Shown here piece by piece: positions 27,369 through 37,597 of a DNA stretch of 64,000 nucleotides. The stretch lies in assembly GCF_009296265.1 (NCBI RefSeq), contig NZ_WBJS01000004.1:186001-250000 (forward strand). Reading direction: 5' to 3'. This stretch comes from Thioclava sp. JE_KL1. Its GTDB lineage: Bacteria > Pseudomonadota > Alphaproteobacteria > Rhodobacterales > Rhodobacteraceae. Position 1 is the stretch's first letter, and every line of letters starts with the position of its first letter. Made by a program: the position numbers and the translations under genes. The notes below the pieces were generated by a model, which saw nothing but the letters and a program-made list of their open reading frames with translations, was not told the DNA's origin and ran no database searches.

Positions 27369-27776
27369 ATGTCAAGAACCCCCCGTTCCCGTCTCGCCTT
27401 ACAAGCCGTTCTCTTTCAATGTGTGAAGGCGTCTGAGACCAGCAACCTGCTGCTGGTCGACCCTGCGCGTGAGCTGCCGTCTTCGCTCAAAGAGATTTCC
27501 GGCCAGGCGATTCAGGTGCTTCAATACGACCAGATTACCGCGCAAAAGATGGTGAAGCTGCGCCCCGAACTGGTGCTGGCGCCGCTTCTGTCGGAGAGGT
27601 TCGACATTCTCGACCTCGCGAAGCGGCTCGAGGAATTCGGGTTCACCGGCAAGCTGCGGGCCTATTCCCGCCCGCTGCCGAATATCGCCGCGATCCGGCA
27701 GGAGGTGCGCGCCGCGCATCCCCAGCTCGATTTCGACATATTCACCCTGCCGATCGATGATTTTCGCGACAATTAG
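27369..27776 (+). CDS. Conserved hypothetical protein, possible pseudo-receiver
   Basis: A 135-residue protein of no recognised family. Residues about 25-115 alternate strands and helices like a CheY-type receiver: [42 protein letters not shown]. The position of the phospho-accepting Asp is occupied by Ala/Pro, so phosphorylation is unlikely. It is divergent from the phoR-like kinase, and its stop overlaps that of the convergent carbonic anhydrase gene by 4 bases. The ribosome-binding site is weak. A partner role for the kinase is speculation. Confidence 0.65.
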   Translation: MSRTPRSRLALQAVLFQCVKASETSNLLLVDPARELPSSLKEISGQAIQVLQYDQITAQKMVKLRPELVLAPLLSERFDILDLAKRLEEFGFTGKLRAYSRPLPNIAAIRQEVRAAHPQLDFDIFTLPIDDFRDN

Positions 27777-28294
27777 CCGATCGCTTTCAGTCCCTTCGAG
27801 AAGCGCGCGGCATTCTCGCGATAATGCGCGGCCGAGCCCAGCAGCGCCTGCAGTGCCTTCTCGTCGAGCTGGCGGACCACCTTGCCCGGCGCACCCATCA
27901 CGAGGCTGCCATCGGGGATTTCCTTGCCTTCGGTGATCAGCGCGCCCGCGCCGATCAGGCAGCCTTTGCCGATCTTCGCGCCGTTGAGCACCGTCGCGCC
28001 CATCCCGATCAGCGAGCCGTCCCCGATCGTGCAGCCATGCAGCATCGCCTTGTGCCCGATCGTGCAATTCGCGCCGATGGTCAGCGGGAAGCCCATATCG
28101 GTGTGGCAGACCACGTTCTCCTGCAGGTTCGAGCCCGCGCCCACGCGGATTTCCTCGTTATCGCCGCGCAGAGTGGCGCCGAACCAGACCGAGGCCTCAG
28201 TTTCAAGCACCACCTTGCCGATCAGATTGGCGTCCGGCGCGACCCATGCGTCTTCGGCGATTTCGGGCGCAATCCCGTCCAGTTCGTAAATCAT
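27773..28294 (-). CDS. Gamma carbonic anhydrase family protein
   Basis: A 173-residue left-handed beta-helix protein built of hexapeptide repeats such as [10 protein letters not shown] and [14 protein letters not shown]. The three metal His of gamma carbonic anhydrases are in place: one in NVVCHTD and two spaced five apart in GHKAMLHG. Members are called YrdA/PaaY-like; some hydrate CO2 and others act on thioesters. It overlaps the gmk stop in an ATGA junction, so it is cotranscribed with gmk and yicC. Activity here is not shown by context. Confidence 0.9.
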   Translation of the reverse strand: MIYELDGIAPEIAEDAWVAPDANLIGKVVLETEASVWFGATLRGDNEEIRVGAGSNLQENVVCHTDMGFPLTIGANCTIGHKAMLHGCTIGDGSLIGMGATVLNGAKIGKGCLIGAGALITEGKEIPDGSLVMGAPGKVVRQLDEKALQALLGSAAHYRENAARFSKGLKAIG

Positions 28295-28935
28295 CTCGTC
28301 TCGAACTCCCTGTTCAGTTTTCGCACGAATTCATTCAGCCCGGTCTGACGATCGCGGCGGCTGCGCTCGGCGCTCAGGATGGTGCGCAACTGCTCCTCCG
28401 CGCGGTCGAGATCGTCATTGACCAGAACATAGTCATATTCCGACCAATGGCTGATTTCGGCGAGCGATTTTTCCATCCGGCCGTTGATCACGGCATCGCT
28501 GTCCTGCGCGCGGCTGCGCAGACGCTCTTCCAGCGCCGCAATCGAGGGCGGCAGGATGAAGATCGAGACCACGTCCTTGCCCAGCGAGGAGTTGCGGATC
28601 TGCTGCCCGCCCTGCCAATCGACGTCGAACAGCGTATCGCGCCCCTCGCCCATCGCGGCCTCCACCGGCCCTTTCGGCGTGCCGTAGAAATTGCCGAACA
28701 CCTCGGCATGTTCCAGCATGTCGCCCTGATCGACCATCTTCTCGAACTCGGCGCGGGATTTGAAGAAATACTCCACCCCGTCGCTCTCGCCCGGGCGCGG
28801 ATCGCGCGTCGTGGCCGAGACCGAGAAGCGCAGCGTCGGGTCCCAGTTCATCAGCCGCTTGGCGAGTGTGGATTTGCCTGCGCCCGAGGGCGAAGACAGG
28901 ATAATGAGAAGGCCGCGGCGGTTGGTATCGGGCAT
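28291..28935 (-). CDS. gmk: Guanylate kinase
   Basis: Gmk phosphorylates GMP to GDP. The P-loop [10 protein letters not shown] is at about residues 14-23, and the GMP-binding [15 protein letters not shown] follows. The start [10 protein letters not shown] is chosen because it puts the P-loop at the family position; the frame stays open upstream without a good site. The 214-residue length fits. It lies 5 bases after yicC, a common bacterial pairing. Confidence 0.96.
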   Translation of the reverse strand: MPDTNRRGLLIILSSPSGAGKSTLAKRLMNWDPTLRFSVSATTRDPRPGESDGVEYFFKSRAEFEKMVDQGDMLEHAEVFGNFYGTPKGPVEAAMGEGRDTLFDVDWQGGQQIRNSSLGKDVVSIFILPPSIAALEERLRSRAQDSDAVINGRMEKSLAEISHWSEYDYVLVNDDLDRAEEQLRTILSAERSRRDRQTGLNEFVRKLNREFETR

Positions 28936-28940
28936 CAGTA

Positions 28941-29879
28941 TTACTCTACGTTCTGGATCTGCTCGCGCAGCTGGTCGATCGCGTATTTCAACGCCAGACC
29001 GATCCGCGTCAACTCCGCATCGCCCGATTTCGAGCACAACGTATTGGCCTCGCGGACGAATTCCTGCGCGAGAAACTCGAACTTGCGGCCCACGGGCCCG
29101 GTCTCGGCGAGAAGCGCGCGGGCGGCTTCGACATGGACGCGGAGGCGCTCGATCTCTTCGGTGACATCGGCCTTGATCGCGATCAGGGCCAGCTCCTGCG
29201 CGACCCGGTCGGGATCGGCCTCGGTGGCTTCCATCACCCGCGCCAACGCAGCCTTCAGCGTCTCTGCAGCCTTCGGGGCGCGCGCGGCGGCGGCGTCAGC
29301 AGCCTCATCGGTCAGCGCGGCGATCTCGTCGATGCGCGCGGCCAGCAAGGCGCCGGTTCGCGCGCCTTCTTCACGGCGCATCGCGACGAAGCTTTCCAGA
29401 ACGGGCTCGAAACTCTCAAGCAGTGCTGCCAGCAGTGCCGCGGGATCCTCGATCGTGCCGCCCGAGTGATCGACCACTCCGCGCATCGCCATCAGATCGC
29501 TCGGCTTAAGCGGCGCCAGCGCCACGCCCTTGCGCTCGGCGGCGCGCTCGACTTTGTCGACGGCGGCAAGGGCGGCATTGAGCACGTCGGGCTCGATCCG
29601 CATCGCGGCGCTGCCTGCGGCCTGCGTGAGCTTGAGGTTCAGCGTGACATTGCCCCGCGCGACGCGTTCGCCGACCGCCTTGCGCAGCGCGGGCTCCAGC
29701 CCCTCGATATCGGGCAGCCGCAGCCGCAAGTCGAACCCTTTGCCATTGACCGAGCGCAGATCCCAGCTCCAGTCATGCCCCGCGCCGCTCCCCTGCCCGG
29801 CGGCAAATCCGGTCATCGAGACAGTCGCGGCGGCGGCGGGCGCCCCCTCCGGGCGCGGCTCTGGAGCGGGTTTAACCAT
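28941..29879 (-). CDS. YicC family protein (endoribonuclease-like)
   Basis: A YicC/YloC-like protein of 312 residues. The N-terminal domain starts VSMTGFA (residue 21) and has [18 protein letters not shown]. The C-terminal domain includes [17 protein letters not shown] and ends [20 protein letters not shown] with [15 protein letters not shown]. Family members are linked to RNA turnover and DNA repair. An Ala/Pro-rich lead of 20 residues precedes the conserved start. An internal ATG at the MTGFA position lacks a ribosome-binding site. Confidence 0.9.
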   Translation of the reverse strand: MVKPAPEPRPEGAPAAAATVSMTGFAAGQGSGAGHDWSWDLRSVNGKGFDLRLRLPDIEGLEPALRKAVGERVARGNVTLNLKLTQAAGSAAMRIEPDVLNAALAAVDKVERAAERKGVALAPLKPSDLMAMRGVVDHSGGTIEDPAALLAALLESFEPVLESFVAMRREEGARTGALLAARIDEIAALTDEAADAAAARAPKAAETLKAALARVMEATEADPDRVAQELALIAIKADVTEEIERLRVHVEAARALLAETGPVGRKFEFLAQEFVREANTLCSKSGDAELTRIGLALKYAIDQLREQIQNVE

Positions 29880-30053
29880 TTAAGAGTTTCTTTCCCCATA
29901 TGACGAAAAAATGGCCTAACTTGGCCCCGGTAAGAGTTCAGTAACGATTTCGCCCTGACGGTCAACCGCAAGGCGGCATGTGCCGCCGGATCGCCGGGCG
30001 CGAGACAGCCACCCCGCGCCCGTGCCGCGCGGGGCGAAGCAAGGGTGATTGAA

Positions 30054-30818
30054 ATGGATCGCGAGACCGACAGCAACGCCGCATCCCCCGCCTCGGCCAA
30101 AGGTCGCCGGATCGGCAACGAGCTGCGCGCCTATTGGGAAGCGCTGCTGGCCGGCCGCCCGATGCCCGCGCGCGCCGATATCGATCCGCGCGGCATCGAC
30201 CGCGCGCTGGAATTCGCCTTCATCCTCGAACGGGTCGCGCCGGGCATGGGGCGGTTTCGTCTCGCAGGGCAGCACATTTGCGACCTGATGGGAATGGAGG
30301 TGCGCGGAATGCCCCTGACCTCGCTTTTCGCGCCCGAGGGCCGCAAGCAGATCGCCGATCTGACCGAGGCCGTCTTCGCGCGCCCCGCCATCGCCGAGGC
30401 GCAGCTGGTCTCGGAGGCCGGGATCGGCAAGCCGGGGCTGGCGGGCCATCTGGTGATGCTGCCGCTGACGGATGATTTCGGGGCGGTGACGCGAGCGCTG
30501 GGATGTTTCGTGGCAGAGCCTCTGCGCAATACGGGCGAGGCGGAAGACATCCACGATGCAGGCCGCGCCCCGCGCCGCTTTACGGTCACGGGCGCCCGGA
30601 TCAAACCGCTGGAGATGCCGCCCCAGCCCAAACCTGCCGGACGCGATTTCCGCGACGCGCCCCAATTCGAGCAGCCCGCACCGATGCCCGCCAGCTCGGG
30701 CTTCGCCGAGGGTCAGACGCCCTACACGCCACGCCCGAAAAGCCACGCCGAGCATCTGGCGGAGATGACGCCGGACGAGCGCCGCGCGATGTTCAGGGTG
30801 GTGCGTCAGGAGGGGTGA
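30054..30818 (+). CDS. PAS-domain protein (PAS_5 type)
   Basis: A 254-residue cytoplasmic protein. Residues about 15-165 resemble the PAS_5 family of alphaproteobacteria: LRAYWEALLAGRPMPARADIDP, FILERVAPGMGRFRLAG, LFAPEGRKQ. The C-terminal third is Pro-rich and disordered, ending DERRAMFRVVRQ. There is no kinase, cyclase or DNA-binding domain. A GTG 9 bases upstream is an alternative start. Some members of this family regulate motility or cell-cycle genes, but nothing here fixes the role. Confidence 0.75.
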   Translation: MDRETDSNAASPASAKGRRIGNELRAYWEALLAGRPMPARADIDPRGIDRALEFAFILERVAPGMGRFRLAGQHICDLMGMEVRGMPLTSLFAPEGRKQIADLTEAVFARPAIAEAQLVSEAGIGKPGLAGHLVMLPLTDDFGAVTRALGCFVAEPLRNTGEAEDIHDAGRAPRRFTVTGARIKPLEMPPQPKPAGRDFRDAPQFEQPAPMPASSGFAEGQTPYTPRPKSHAEHLAEMTPDERRAMFRVVRQEG

Positions 30819-30850
30819 GACCCCTAATGGATGAGCTCTGCCTCGCGACG

Positions 30851-30884
30851 CAAAAAAGAAGGCCCGGACACCAAGGTCCGGGCC
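30851..30884 (-). terminator. Rho-independent terminator after the DAHP synthase gene
   Basis: On the minus strand a stem GGCCCGGACC/GGTCCGGGCC region (outer nine pairs) is followed by TTCTTTTTTG. It lies 39 bases after the DAHP synthase stop and between two convergent genes. Confidence 0.8.
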
Positions 30885-30922
30885 AATCAATCCGTTGAAA
30901 CCTGCCGCAGTGCGGCGCGCGC

Positions 30923-32293
30923 TTATTGCGACGCGGCTTTCGCGAACTTGCGGCGGTCCTGCAGTTCCTCGGCCACGAGGAAGGCCAGTTCCAGCGACTG
31001 GCTCGCATTCAGACGCGGGTCGCAGGCGGTGTGGTAGCGCGAGGACAGATCGCCATCGGTCACGGCGCGCACGCCGCCGGTGCATTCGGTCACGTCCTTG
31101 CCGGTCATCTCGAAATGCACGCCGCCGGGGATCGTCCCCTCGGCTTTGTGGATCGCGAAGAATTCTTTCACCTCGCGCAGCACGGACTCGAAGGGACGGG
31201 TCTTGAAGCCCGAGGCCGATTTGATCGTGTTGCCGTGCATCGGGTCGCAGGACCAGACGACATTCGCGCCTTCGGCCTCGACCGTGCGGATCAGGCGCGG
31301 CAGGTGATCGCCGACATTGCCCGCGCCGAAACGCGCGATCAAGGTCAGACGGCCCGCCTCGTTTTCCGGGTTCAGCTTCTCCATCAGCACCTTGAGGTCG
31401 TCCTCGGTGGTGGTGGGGCCGCATTTCAGACCGATCGGGTTCTGCACGCCGCGTGCGAATTCGACATGCGCGCCGTCGGGCTGACGGGTGCGGTCGCCGA
31501 TCCAGAGCATGTGGCCGGTGCCCGCGATCGGCAGGCCGGAGGTGGAATCGATGCGGCAGAGCGCCTCTTCATATTCCAGCAGCAGCGCCTCGTGCGAAGT
31601 GTAGAAATCGACCGAAGCCAGCTCATGCGCGGTTTCCGAGGTCACGCCCGCGGCCCGCATGAAGTCCATCGCCTCCGAAATCTGATCGGCGACCTGACGG
31701 TATTTCTCGGCGTCGTCGGCATCGGTGAAGCCCGCGATCCAGCTTTGGACGCGGTGGATGTCGGCGAAACCACCGGTCGAGAAGGCGCGCAGCAGGTTCA
31801 GCGACGCGGCTGCCTGCGTGTAGGCCTGCAGCATCCGGTTCGGATCGGGCAGACGCGCCTCCGAGGTGAATTCGAAGCCGTTGATGATGTCGCCGCGGTA
31901 GCTCGGCAGCTCGGTGCCGTCGATGGTCTCGGTCGGTGCCGAACGCGGCTTGGCGAACTGCCCCGCCATGCGGCCGACCTTGATGACCGGAACCTTCGCG
32001 CCCCAGGTCAGCACGACCGCCATCTGCAGCATCACCTTGAAAGTGTCGCGAATGTTATCGGCCGAGAATTCCCCGAAGGACTCGGCGCAATCGCCACCCT
32101 GCAGCAGGAATGCTTCGCCGCGCGCGGCTTTCGCCAGCTCCGACTTCAGCGTGCGTGCCTCGCCCGCGAAGACCAGCGGCGGCATCCGCGACAGCTGTGC
32201 CTCGACAGCGTTCAGCGCCCCCTGATCGGGATAGTCGGGCATCTGAACCCGCGGTTTCGCGCGCCAGTCCGATTTGCTCCAACCCTTGCCCAT
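30923..32293 (-). CDS. Class II 3-deoxy-7-phosphoheptulonate (DAHP) synthase
   Basis: This enzyme joins phosphoenolpyruvate and erythrose 4-phosphate, the first step of the shikimate pathway. Class II (plant/AroH-type) features are [39 protein letters not shown] and [15 protein letters not shown]. The start is the ATG after GGAGGATCAG, giving [10 protein letters not shown]; a TTG four codons earlier would overlap the ribosome-binding site. Length of 456 is normal for the class. It is a single-gene transcript ending at a terminator and is divergent from the GlxA-type regulator. Confidence 0.95.
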   Translation of the reverse strand: MGKGWSKSDWRAKPRVQMPDYPDQGALNAVEAQLSRMPPLVFAGEARTLKSELAKAARGEAFLLQGGDCAESFGEFSADNIRDTFKVMLQMAVVLTWGAKVPVIKVGRMAGQFAKPRSAPTETIDGTELPSYRGDIINGFEFTSEARLPDPNRMLQAYTQAAASLNLLRAFSTGGFADIHRVQSWIAGFTDADDAEKYRQVADQISEAMDFMRAAGVTSETAHELASVDFYTSHEALLLEYEEALCRIDSTSGLPIAGTGHMLWIGDRTRQPDGAHVEFARGVQNPIGLKCGPTTTEDDLKVLMEKLNPENEAGRLTLIARFGAGNVGDHLPRLIRTVEAEGANVVWSCDPMHGNTIKSASGFKTRPFESVLREVKEFFAIHKAEGTIPGGVHFEMTGKDVTECTGGVRAVTDGDLSSRYHTACDPRLNASQSLELAFLVAEELQDRRKFAKAASQ

Positions 32294-32470
32294 CTGATCC
32301 TCCAAAAGCGTGGTCGTTTCATTCGGCGCCGCTTATAGACGGCGCGGGTCAGGGAAACAAACCCGAAATTGCATTTCCGCACGCCTGCGGGCCCCTCCGT
32401 AAGTTCCCCCTCTTGCGGCGGGCACCAATTTCCTGTTTCGGTGATTCACCACAGATGACGGATTGACGAC

Positions 32471-33544
32471 ATGCCTGATCCCCGCCCCACCCGTCGCCCA
32501 GCCCCTTCGCAGGGGATGATCCGGATCGCCCCGGACGCGCGCCAGCGCTCGGTCGTCTTCATGCTTCTCGACCGGTTCACGATGATGGCCTTCGCCAGCG
32601 CGATCGAACCGCTGCGCCTCGCCAATCAGGTTTCGGGCCGCACGCTCTACACCTGGAAACTGGCCTCGGAAACCGGCGAGGATGTCACCTGTTCGAACGG
32701 CACGACCTTCCGCACCGATATCGGGCTGGAAGAATTGGGCCGCGATACGATGGTGCTGGTCTGCGGCGGCATCGACGTGGCCGAGGCGGTCACCAAGCCG
32801 CTTCTGAACTGGCTGCGGCGCGAGGCGCGGCGTGGCGCGACGATCGGGGGCCTGTGCACCGGCTCCTATGCGCTGGCCCGCGCAGGGCTGCTCGACGGCA
32901 AACGCGCGACGATCCACTGGGAGAATGTCGACGCTTTCGCCGAGGATTTCCCCGATATCGAACTGACCAAGGGCGTTTTCGTGATCGACGGCAACCGGGT
33001 GACGACGGCGGGCGGCACCGCCTCGATCGACCTGATGCTGCGGCTGATCGCCCGCGATCACGGCGAAGAACTGGCCAATACCGTCGCCGATCAGCTGATC
33101 CATTCCTCGATCCGTTCGGATCGCGACACGCAGCGGCTGTCGATTCCCACCCGGATCGGCGTGCGTCACCCCAAGCTCGCGCAGGTGATCGGGCGGATGG
33201 AGCGCAATATCGAAGACCCGATCAGCCCCGCGACGCTCGCCACCGAAGTGGGCATGTCCGCGCGCCAGCTGGAGCGGCTGTTCCGTCGCTACCTCAACCG
33301 CTCGCCGAAGCGCTATTACATGGAATTGCGGCTGCAAAAGGCGCGTAACCTGTTGATGCAAACGGAAATGAGCGTGATCAACGTGGCCATGGCCTGCGGC
33401 TTTGCGAGCCCCTCGCATTTCTCGAAATGCTACCGCGCGCATTACCAGACCACACCCTATCGTGAACGTGGCGCGAGCGCTGCGGGCGAAAAGGAAAGCC
33501 TGGACTCCACCGTGGATTTAGGGCCGGAAGACTCGCTCGACTGA
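32471..33544 (+). CDS. GlxA/GbdR-type AraC family regulator with amidotransferase-like domain
   Basis: A 357-residue regulator. The N-terminal domain (about 25-200) is a class I glutamine-amidotransferase/DJ-1-like fold with GGLCTGSYALARAGLLDG, the Cys kept in the nucleophile-elbow position. The C-terminal double AraC helix-turn-helix (about 235-335) has ATLATEVGMSARQLERLFRR and VINVAMACGFASPSHFSKCY. This architecture is used for carnitine, glycine betaine and arginine regulators. It sits just upstream of, and in line with, the first Liv importer, a possible target. Confidence 0.88.
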   Translation: MPDPRPTRRPAPSQGMIRIAPDARQRSVVFMLLDRFTMMAFASAIEPLRLANQVSGRTLYTWKLASETGEDVTCSNGTTFRTDIGLEELGRDTMVLVCGGIDVAEAVTKPLLNWLRREARRGATIGGLCTGSYALARAGLLDGKRATIHWENVDAFAEDFPDIELTKGVFVIDGNRVTTAGGTASIDLMLRLIARDHGEELANTVADQLIHSSIRSDRDTQRLSIPTRIGVRHPKLAQVIGRMERNIEDPISPATLATEVGMSARQLERLFRRYLNRSPKRYYMELRLQKARNLLMQTEMSVINVAMACGFASPSHFSKCYRAHYQTTPYRERGASAAGEKESLDSTVDLGPEDSLD

Positions 33545-33735
33545 AAATTGCGCAATCACCCCTCGCGCCTTTCACGAATTTGCACATAACCCCAAATTGC
33601 CGTTACGTCGCATTGCGCGCACCTTGACCTTCGGGTCCGTTTTTCGCGTCATCGCGCCACTCGCGGTTCTTCACATTTGACAAACCGCGCACTAACCTCG
33701 CGCAAGAACGCGAGTTCCAACACGGGAGTGAACAC

Positions 33736-34920
33736 ATGAAAAAACTGCTTCTGGCTTCGGCTGCGATCGCGCTTGGCGCGACTGGCGCATATGCCGATGA
33801 CGTGAAGATGGGCGTCCTGCTGGGCTTTACCGGCCCGCTTGAATCGCTCGCCCCGCCGATGGCGCAGGGTGCCGAGATGGCGATCAAGGAAGTCTCCGAT
33901 TCCGGCAAGCTGCTGGGTGGCGACACCGTGACCGCAGTCCGCGGCGACTCGACCTGCGTCGACGCAGCCGCCGCCACCGCGGCAGGCGAAACGCTGGTCA
34001 CTACCGACAAGGTCGCTGGCATCATGGGCGCAATGTGCTCGGGCGCGACCACCGCTGTCCTGCAGAACGTCGCAATGCCGAACGGCGTCGTGATGATCTC
34101 GCCCTCGGCGACCTCGCCGGCACTCTCGACGCTCGAGGATGATGGCCTGTTCTTCCGCACCGCACCGTCGGATGCGCGTCAGGGCGAAGTCATGGCCGAC
34201 GAGATCCTCGAGAAGGGCATCAAGAACGTCGCCGTGACCTACACCAACAACGACTACGGCAAGGGTCTCGCCGACAGCTTCGAGAAAGCCTACAAGGCCA
34301 AGGGCGGCACCGTGACCATCTCGGCCGCGCACGAAGACGGCAAGGGCGACTACTCCGCTGAAGTCGCATCGCTCGCTTCCGCAGGTGGCGACGCGCTCGT
34401 CATCGCCGGCTATATCGACCAGGGCGGCTCGGGCATCCTGCGCGGCGCGCTCGACACCGGCGCCTTCGAGAAATTCGTCTTCCCCGACGGCATGGTCAGC
34501 CAGACGCTCGAAGACAATTTCGGCTCGGAAATCAACGGCTCCTTCGGCCAGCTTCCCGACTCGGCTGGCGACGGCATGAAGACCTATCTCGGCATGGCCG
34601 AGAAAGCCGGCTTCGACGGCTCGTCGGCCTATTCGGGCGGCGCCTATGACGCGGCGGCTCTGATGCTGCTCGCGATGCAGGCGGCGGATTCCACCGACCC
34701 GAAAGTCTACAAGGACAAGGTCATGGAAGTTGCGAACGGCCCCGGCGAGAAGATCTATCCCGGCGAGCTGGGCAAGGCGCTCGACCTGATCAAGGAAGGC
34801 AAGCCGGTCGACTATGAAGGCGCGACCGCCGTCAACCTGATCGGCAATGGCGAAGCCGCGGGCACCTTCCGCGAAATCACGATCAAGGACGACAAGATCG
34901 AGACGGTGAAATACCGCTAA
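33736..34920 (+). CDS. Liv-type ABC transporter substrate-binding protein (operon 1)
   Basis: A 394-residue periplasmic binding protein of the branched-chain-amino-acid/amide family. The signal peptide ends GAYADD near residue 21. The mature protein starts VKMGVLLGFTGPLESLAPP. An internal Cys pair region reads DSTCVDAA and GAMCSGATT, which may form a disulfide. GGGAG precedes the ATG. It heads a five-gene importer operon, with a terminator-like hairpin right after its stop. The ligand could be branched-chain or other amino acids, or amides. Confidence 0.9.
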   Translation: MKKLLLASAAIALGATGAYADDVKMGVLLGFTGPLESLAPPMAQGAEMAIKEVSDSGKLLGGDTVTAVRGDSTCVDAAAATAAGETLVTTDKVAGIMGAMCSGATTAVLQNVAMPNGVVMISPSATSPALSTLEDDGLFFRTAPSDARQGEVMADEILEKGIKNVAVTYTNNDYGKGLADSFEKAYKAKGGTVTISAAHEDGKGDYSAEVASLASAGGDALVIAGYIDQGGSGILRGALDTGAFEKFVFPDGMVSQTLEDNFGSEINGSFGQLPDSAGDGMKTYLGMAEKAGFDGSSAYSGGAYDAAALMLLAMQAADSTDPKVYKDKVMEVANGPGEKIYPGELGKALDLIKEGKPVDYEGATAVNLIGNGEAAGTFREITIKDDKIETVKYR

Positions 34921-34939
34921 TCGGTCATCAGAGCTGAGG

Positions 34940-34967
34940 CAGCCCGGAGCGATCCGGGCTGTTTTCA
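34940..34967 (+). terminator. Terminator-like stem-loop between binding protein and livG (operon 1)
   Basis: A 9-bp stem CAGCCCGGA/TCCGGGCTG with a GCGA tetraloop and TTTTCAATT after it. It lies 20 bases after the binding-protein stop. It probably lets only part of transcription pass into livG, giving excess binding protein. Confidence 0.75.
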
Positions 34968-35024
34968 ATTATAAAACAACAAGATGCGGCGTGAAGCTAA
35001 CACGCCTACAACTCAGGGGACCCT

Positions 35025-35885
35025 ATGATCCGGGTTGAAAACCTAGTCAAATCCTTCGGAGGATTCCGCGCGGTCGATGGCGCGAGCCTCGAAATCGCGA
35101 CCGGCTCGATCACCGGGCTGATCGGCCCGAACGGCGCCGGCAAATCAACGCTCTTCAACGTCATCGCAGGCGTGCACGAACCCACCGCGGGCCGTGTCAC
35201 GATGGATGGCGAGGACATCACCGGGCTTGCGCCCCATGAGCTGTTCCACAAGGGGCTGCTGCGCACCTTCCAGATCGCGCATGAGTTTCCTTCGCTCACC
35301 GTGCGCGAGAACCTGATGATGGTGCCCACCGGACAGGCGGGCGAGACGCTCTGGAACACATGGTTCGGGCGAAAACACATCCGCGACGAGGAAGCGGCGC
35401 TTCTGAAGAAAGCCGATGAAGTTCTTGATTTCCTGACGATTTCGCATCTCAAGGACGAGAAGGCAGGAAACCTCTCGGGCGGCCAGAAGAAGCTTTTGGA
35501 GCTGGGCCGCACGATGATGGTCGAAGCCAAGATCGTCTTCCTCGACGAGGTCGGCGCGGGCGTGAACCGGACGCTTCTGAACACGATCGGCGATGCCATC
35601 GTGCGCCTCAACAAAGAGCGCGGCTACACCTTCTGCGTCATCGAACACGACATGGATTTCATCGGCCGCCTCTGCGACCCGGTCATCGTGATGGCCGAGG
35701 GCAAGGTGCTGGCCCAAGGGTCTGCCGATCACATCATGGAAAACGAAGCCGTCATCGAGGCCTATCTGGGCACCGGGCTGAAGAACAAGGTCAAGGCCGA
35801 GGAAACCGCCGAGACCGCCGCCCATGAAGACCACGGCGCGCAGCCCGGTCTGGGCGATGAAGCCGGCAAAGGGGGTGCCCAATGA
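35025..35885 (+). CDS. livG: Liv-type ABC transporter ATP-binding protein LivG (operon 1)
   Basis: A LivG-type ATPase, 286 residues. Walker A is GPNGAGKST near residue 37, the signature LSGGQKKLLELGRTMM, and Walker B KIVFLDEVGAGVN, where LivG usually has LDEPxAG. It carries the LivG-specific insert after Walker A (FQIAHEFPSLTVRENLMM). The C terminus has an unusual extra tail of about 35 residues rich in Glu, Ala and Gly (about 250-286). It overlaps livF by 4 bases. Confidence 0.93.
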   Translation: MIRVENLVKSFGGFRAVDGASLEIATGSITGLIGPNGAGKSTLFNVIAGVHEPTAGRVTMDGEDITGLAPHELFHKGLLRTFQIAHEFPSLTVRENLMMVPTGQAGETLWNTWFGRKHIRDEEAALLKKADEVLDFLTISHLKDEKAGNLSGGQKKLLELGRTMMVEAKIVFLDEVGAGVNRTLLNTIGDAIVRLNKERGYTFCVIEHDMDFIGRLCDPVIVMAEGKVLAQGSADHIMENEAVIEAYLGTGLKNKVKAEETAETAAHEDHGAQPGLGDEAGKGGAQ

Positions 35886-36586
35886 GCTATCTCAACGCCT
35901 CCAATATGACCGGCGGCTACGGCAAGGCCGACATCCTGCACGACTGCACGCTGACCGTCGAAAAGGGCGAGATCGCCGTGATCGTCGGCCCCAACGGCGC
36001 GGGCAAATCCACCGCGATGAAGGCGGTCTTCGGCATGCTCGGCCTGCGCGAAGGCAAGGTCACGCTCGACGGGCAGGACATTACCGGCCTCTCGCCGCAG
36101 GACCGCGTTAAGAAAGGTATGGGCTTCGTCCCGCAGGTGAACAACGTCTTCCCGACCATGACGGTCGAGGAAAACCTCGAGATGGGCGCCTTCATCCGCG
36201 ACGACGATTTCCGGGGCACGATGGATCAGGTCTTCGACCTGTTCCCGATCCTGAAGGAAAAGCGACGCCAGAACGCGGGCGAGCTCTCCGGCGGGCAGCG
36301 TCAGCAGGTGGCCGTGGGCCGCGCGCTGATGACCCAGCCGAAACTGCTGATGCTCGACGAGCCGACCGCGGGCGTCTCGCCCATCGTGATGGACGAGCTG
36401 TTCGATCGCATCATCGAGGTCGCCCGCAGCGGCATCTCGATCCTGATGGTCGAACAGAACGCCCGCCAAGCCCTTGAGATCGCGGATAAAGGCTATGTCC
36501 TCGTGCAAGGCGCGAACAAATACACCGACACTGGCGAGGCCCTTCTGGCCGACCCGGAAGTCCGCCGCACCTTCCTGGGGGGCTGA
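35882..36586 (+). CDS. livF: Liv-type ABC transporter ATP-binding protein LivF (operon 1)
   Basis: The partner ATPase, 234 residues. Walker A is GPNGAGKST with the Lys present, the signature is LSGGQRQQVAVGRALM, and Walker B is LLMLDEPTAGVSP. Its ATGA overlap with livG and 3-base gap to livH show one operon. Compare the second LivF in this window, in which the Walker A Lys is Arg. Confidence 0.94.
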   Translation: MSYLNASNMTGGYGKADILHDCTLTVEKGEIAVIVGPNGAGKSTAMKAVFGMLGLREGKVTLDGQDITGLSPQDRVKKGMGFVPQVNNVFPTMTVEENLEMGAFIRDDDFRGTMDQVFDLFPILKEKRRQNAGELSGGQRQQVAVGRALMTQPKLLMLDEPTAGVSPIVMDELFDRIIEVARSGISILMVEQNARQALEIADKGYVLVQGANKYTDTGEALLADPEVRRTFLGG

Positions 36587-36589
36587 GGA

Positions 36590-37597
36590 ATGGAACTCAT
36601 CAACGCGCTTGTCGCGGTTACCAACTACGTCATCATCCCCGCCACCGCCTATGGCGCGCAGCTTGCGCTCGGGGCGCTCGGGGTCACGCTGATCTACTCG
36701 ATCCTGCGGTTTTCCAACTTCGCCCATGGCGACACGATGGCCTTCGGCACCGGGGTCGTGATCCTGATCACCTGGGGCTTTCAGGCGATGGGGATCAGCT
36801 TCGGCCCACTGCCGACCGCCCTTCTCGCCCTGCCCTTCGGCATCGCGGTCACCGCGGCGCTGATGCTCGGCACGGACAAGGTCGTTTACCAATATTACCG
36901 CAAGGTCAGAGCCGCGCCCGTGGTCATGGTCATGGTCTCGGTCGGCGTGATGTTCGTGATGAACGCGCTCACGCGCTTCCTGATCGGGGTCGACCAGATC
37001 AATTTCGATGACGGCACGCGCTTCGTGATCAACGCGCGGCAATGGCGCGACATGACGGGACTGCACGAGCCGCTGACGCTGCGCTCGACCCAAGTTATCA
37101 CCGTCGTCACCGCGATCATCACCGTGGCCGCGCTGTTCTGGTTCCTCGGCAAGACGCGCACCGGCAAATCCATGCGCGCGTTTTCCGATAACGAGGATCT
37201 GGCGCTGCTGTCGGGCATCGACCCGAACAAGGTCGTGGCAGTCACCTGGATCATCACCGGCGCGCTCGCGACCATCGCAGGCACGCTCTACGGGCTCGAC
37301 AAGTCGTTCAAAGCCTTCACCTATTTCCAGCTTCTGCTACCGATCTTCGCCTCGGCCATCGTCGGCGGCATCGGCAACCCGGTGGGCGCGATCGCGGGCG
37401 GCTTCGTGATCTCCTTCTCGGAAGTGGGTCTCACCTACGCGTGGAAGAAGGTCGCGACCTATCTGGTCCCGAGCTGGGAGCCGGACGGGCTCGTTCAGCT
37501 TCTCTCCACCGACTACAAATACGCAGTCAGCTTCACGATCCTGATCCTCGTCCTGATCTTCAAGCCGACCGGCCTCTTCAAGGGGAAAATCGTATGA
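36590..37597 (+). CDS. livH: Liv-type ABC transporter permease LivH (operon 1)
   Basis: A 335-residue membrane permease with about eight hydrophobic helices. The N terminus ALGALGVTLIYSILRFSNFA is the LivH hallmark. FSDNEDLALLSGIDPNKV is the cytoplasmic coupling loop, and the C-terminal AIVGGIGNPVGAIAGG is conserved. The last codons overlap the livM start by 4 bases. Together with LivM it forms the transmembrane channel. Confidence 0.93.
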   Translation: MELINALVAVTNYVIIPATAYGAQLALGALGVTLIYSILRFSNFAHGDTMAFGTGVVILITWGFQAMGISFGPLPTALLALPFGIAVTAALMLGTDKVVYQYYRKVRAAPVVMVMVSVGVMFVMNALTRFLIGVDQINFDDGTRFVINARQWRDMTGLHEPLTLRSTQVITVVTAIITVAALFWFLGKTRTGKSMRAFSDNEDLALLSGIDPNKVVAVTWIITGALATIAGTLYGLDKSFKAFTYFQLLLPIFASAIVGGIGNPVGAIAGGFVISFSEVGLTYAWKKVATYLVPSWEPDGLVQLLSTDYKYAVSFTILILVLIFKPTGLFKGKIV

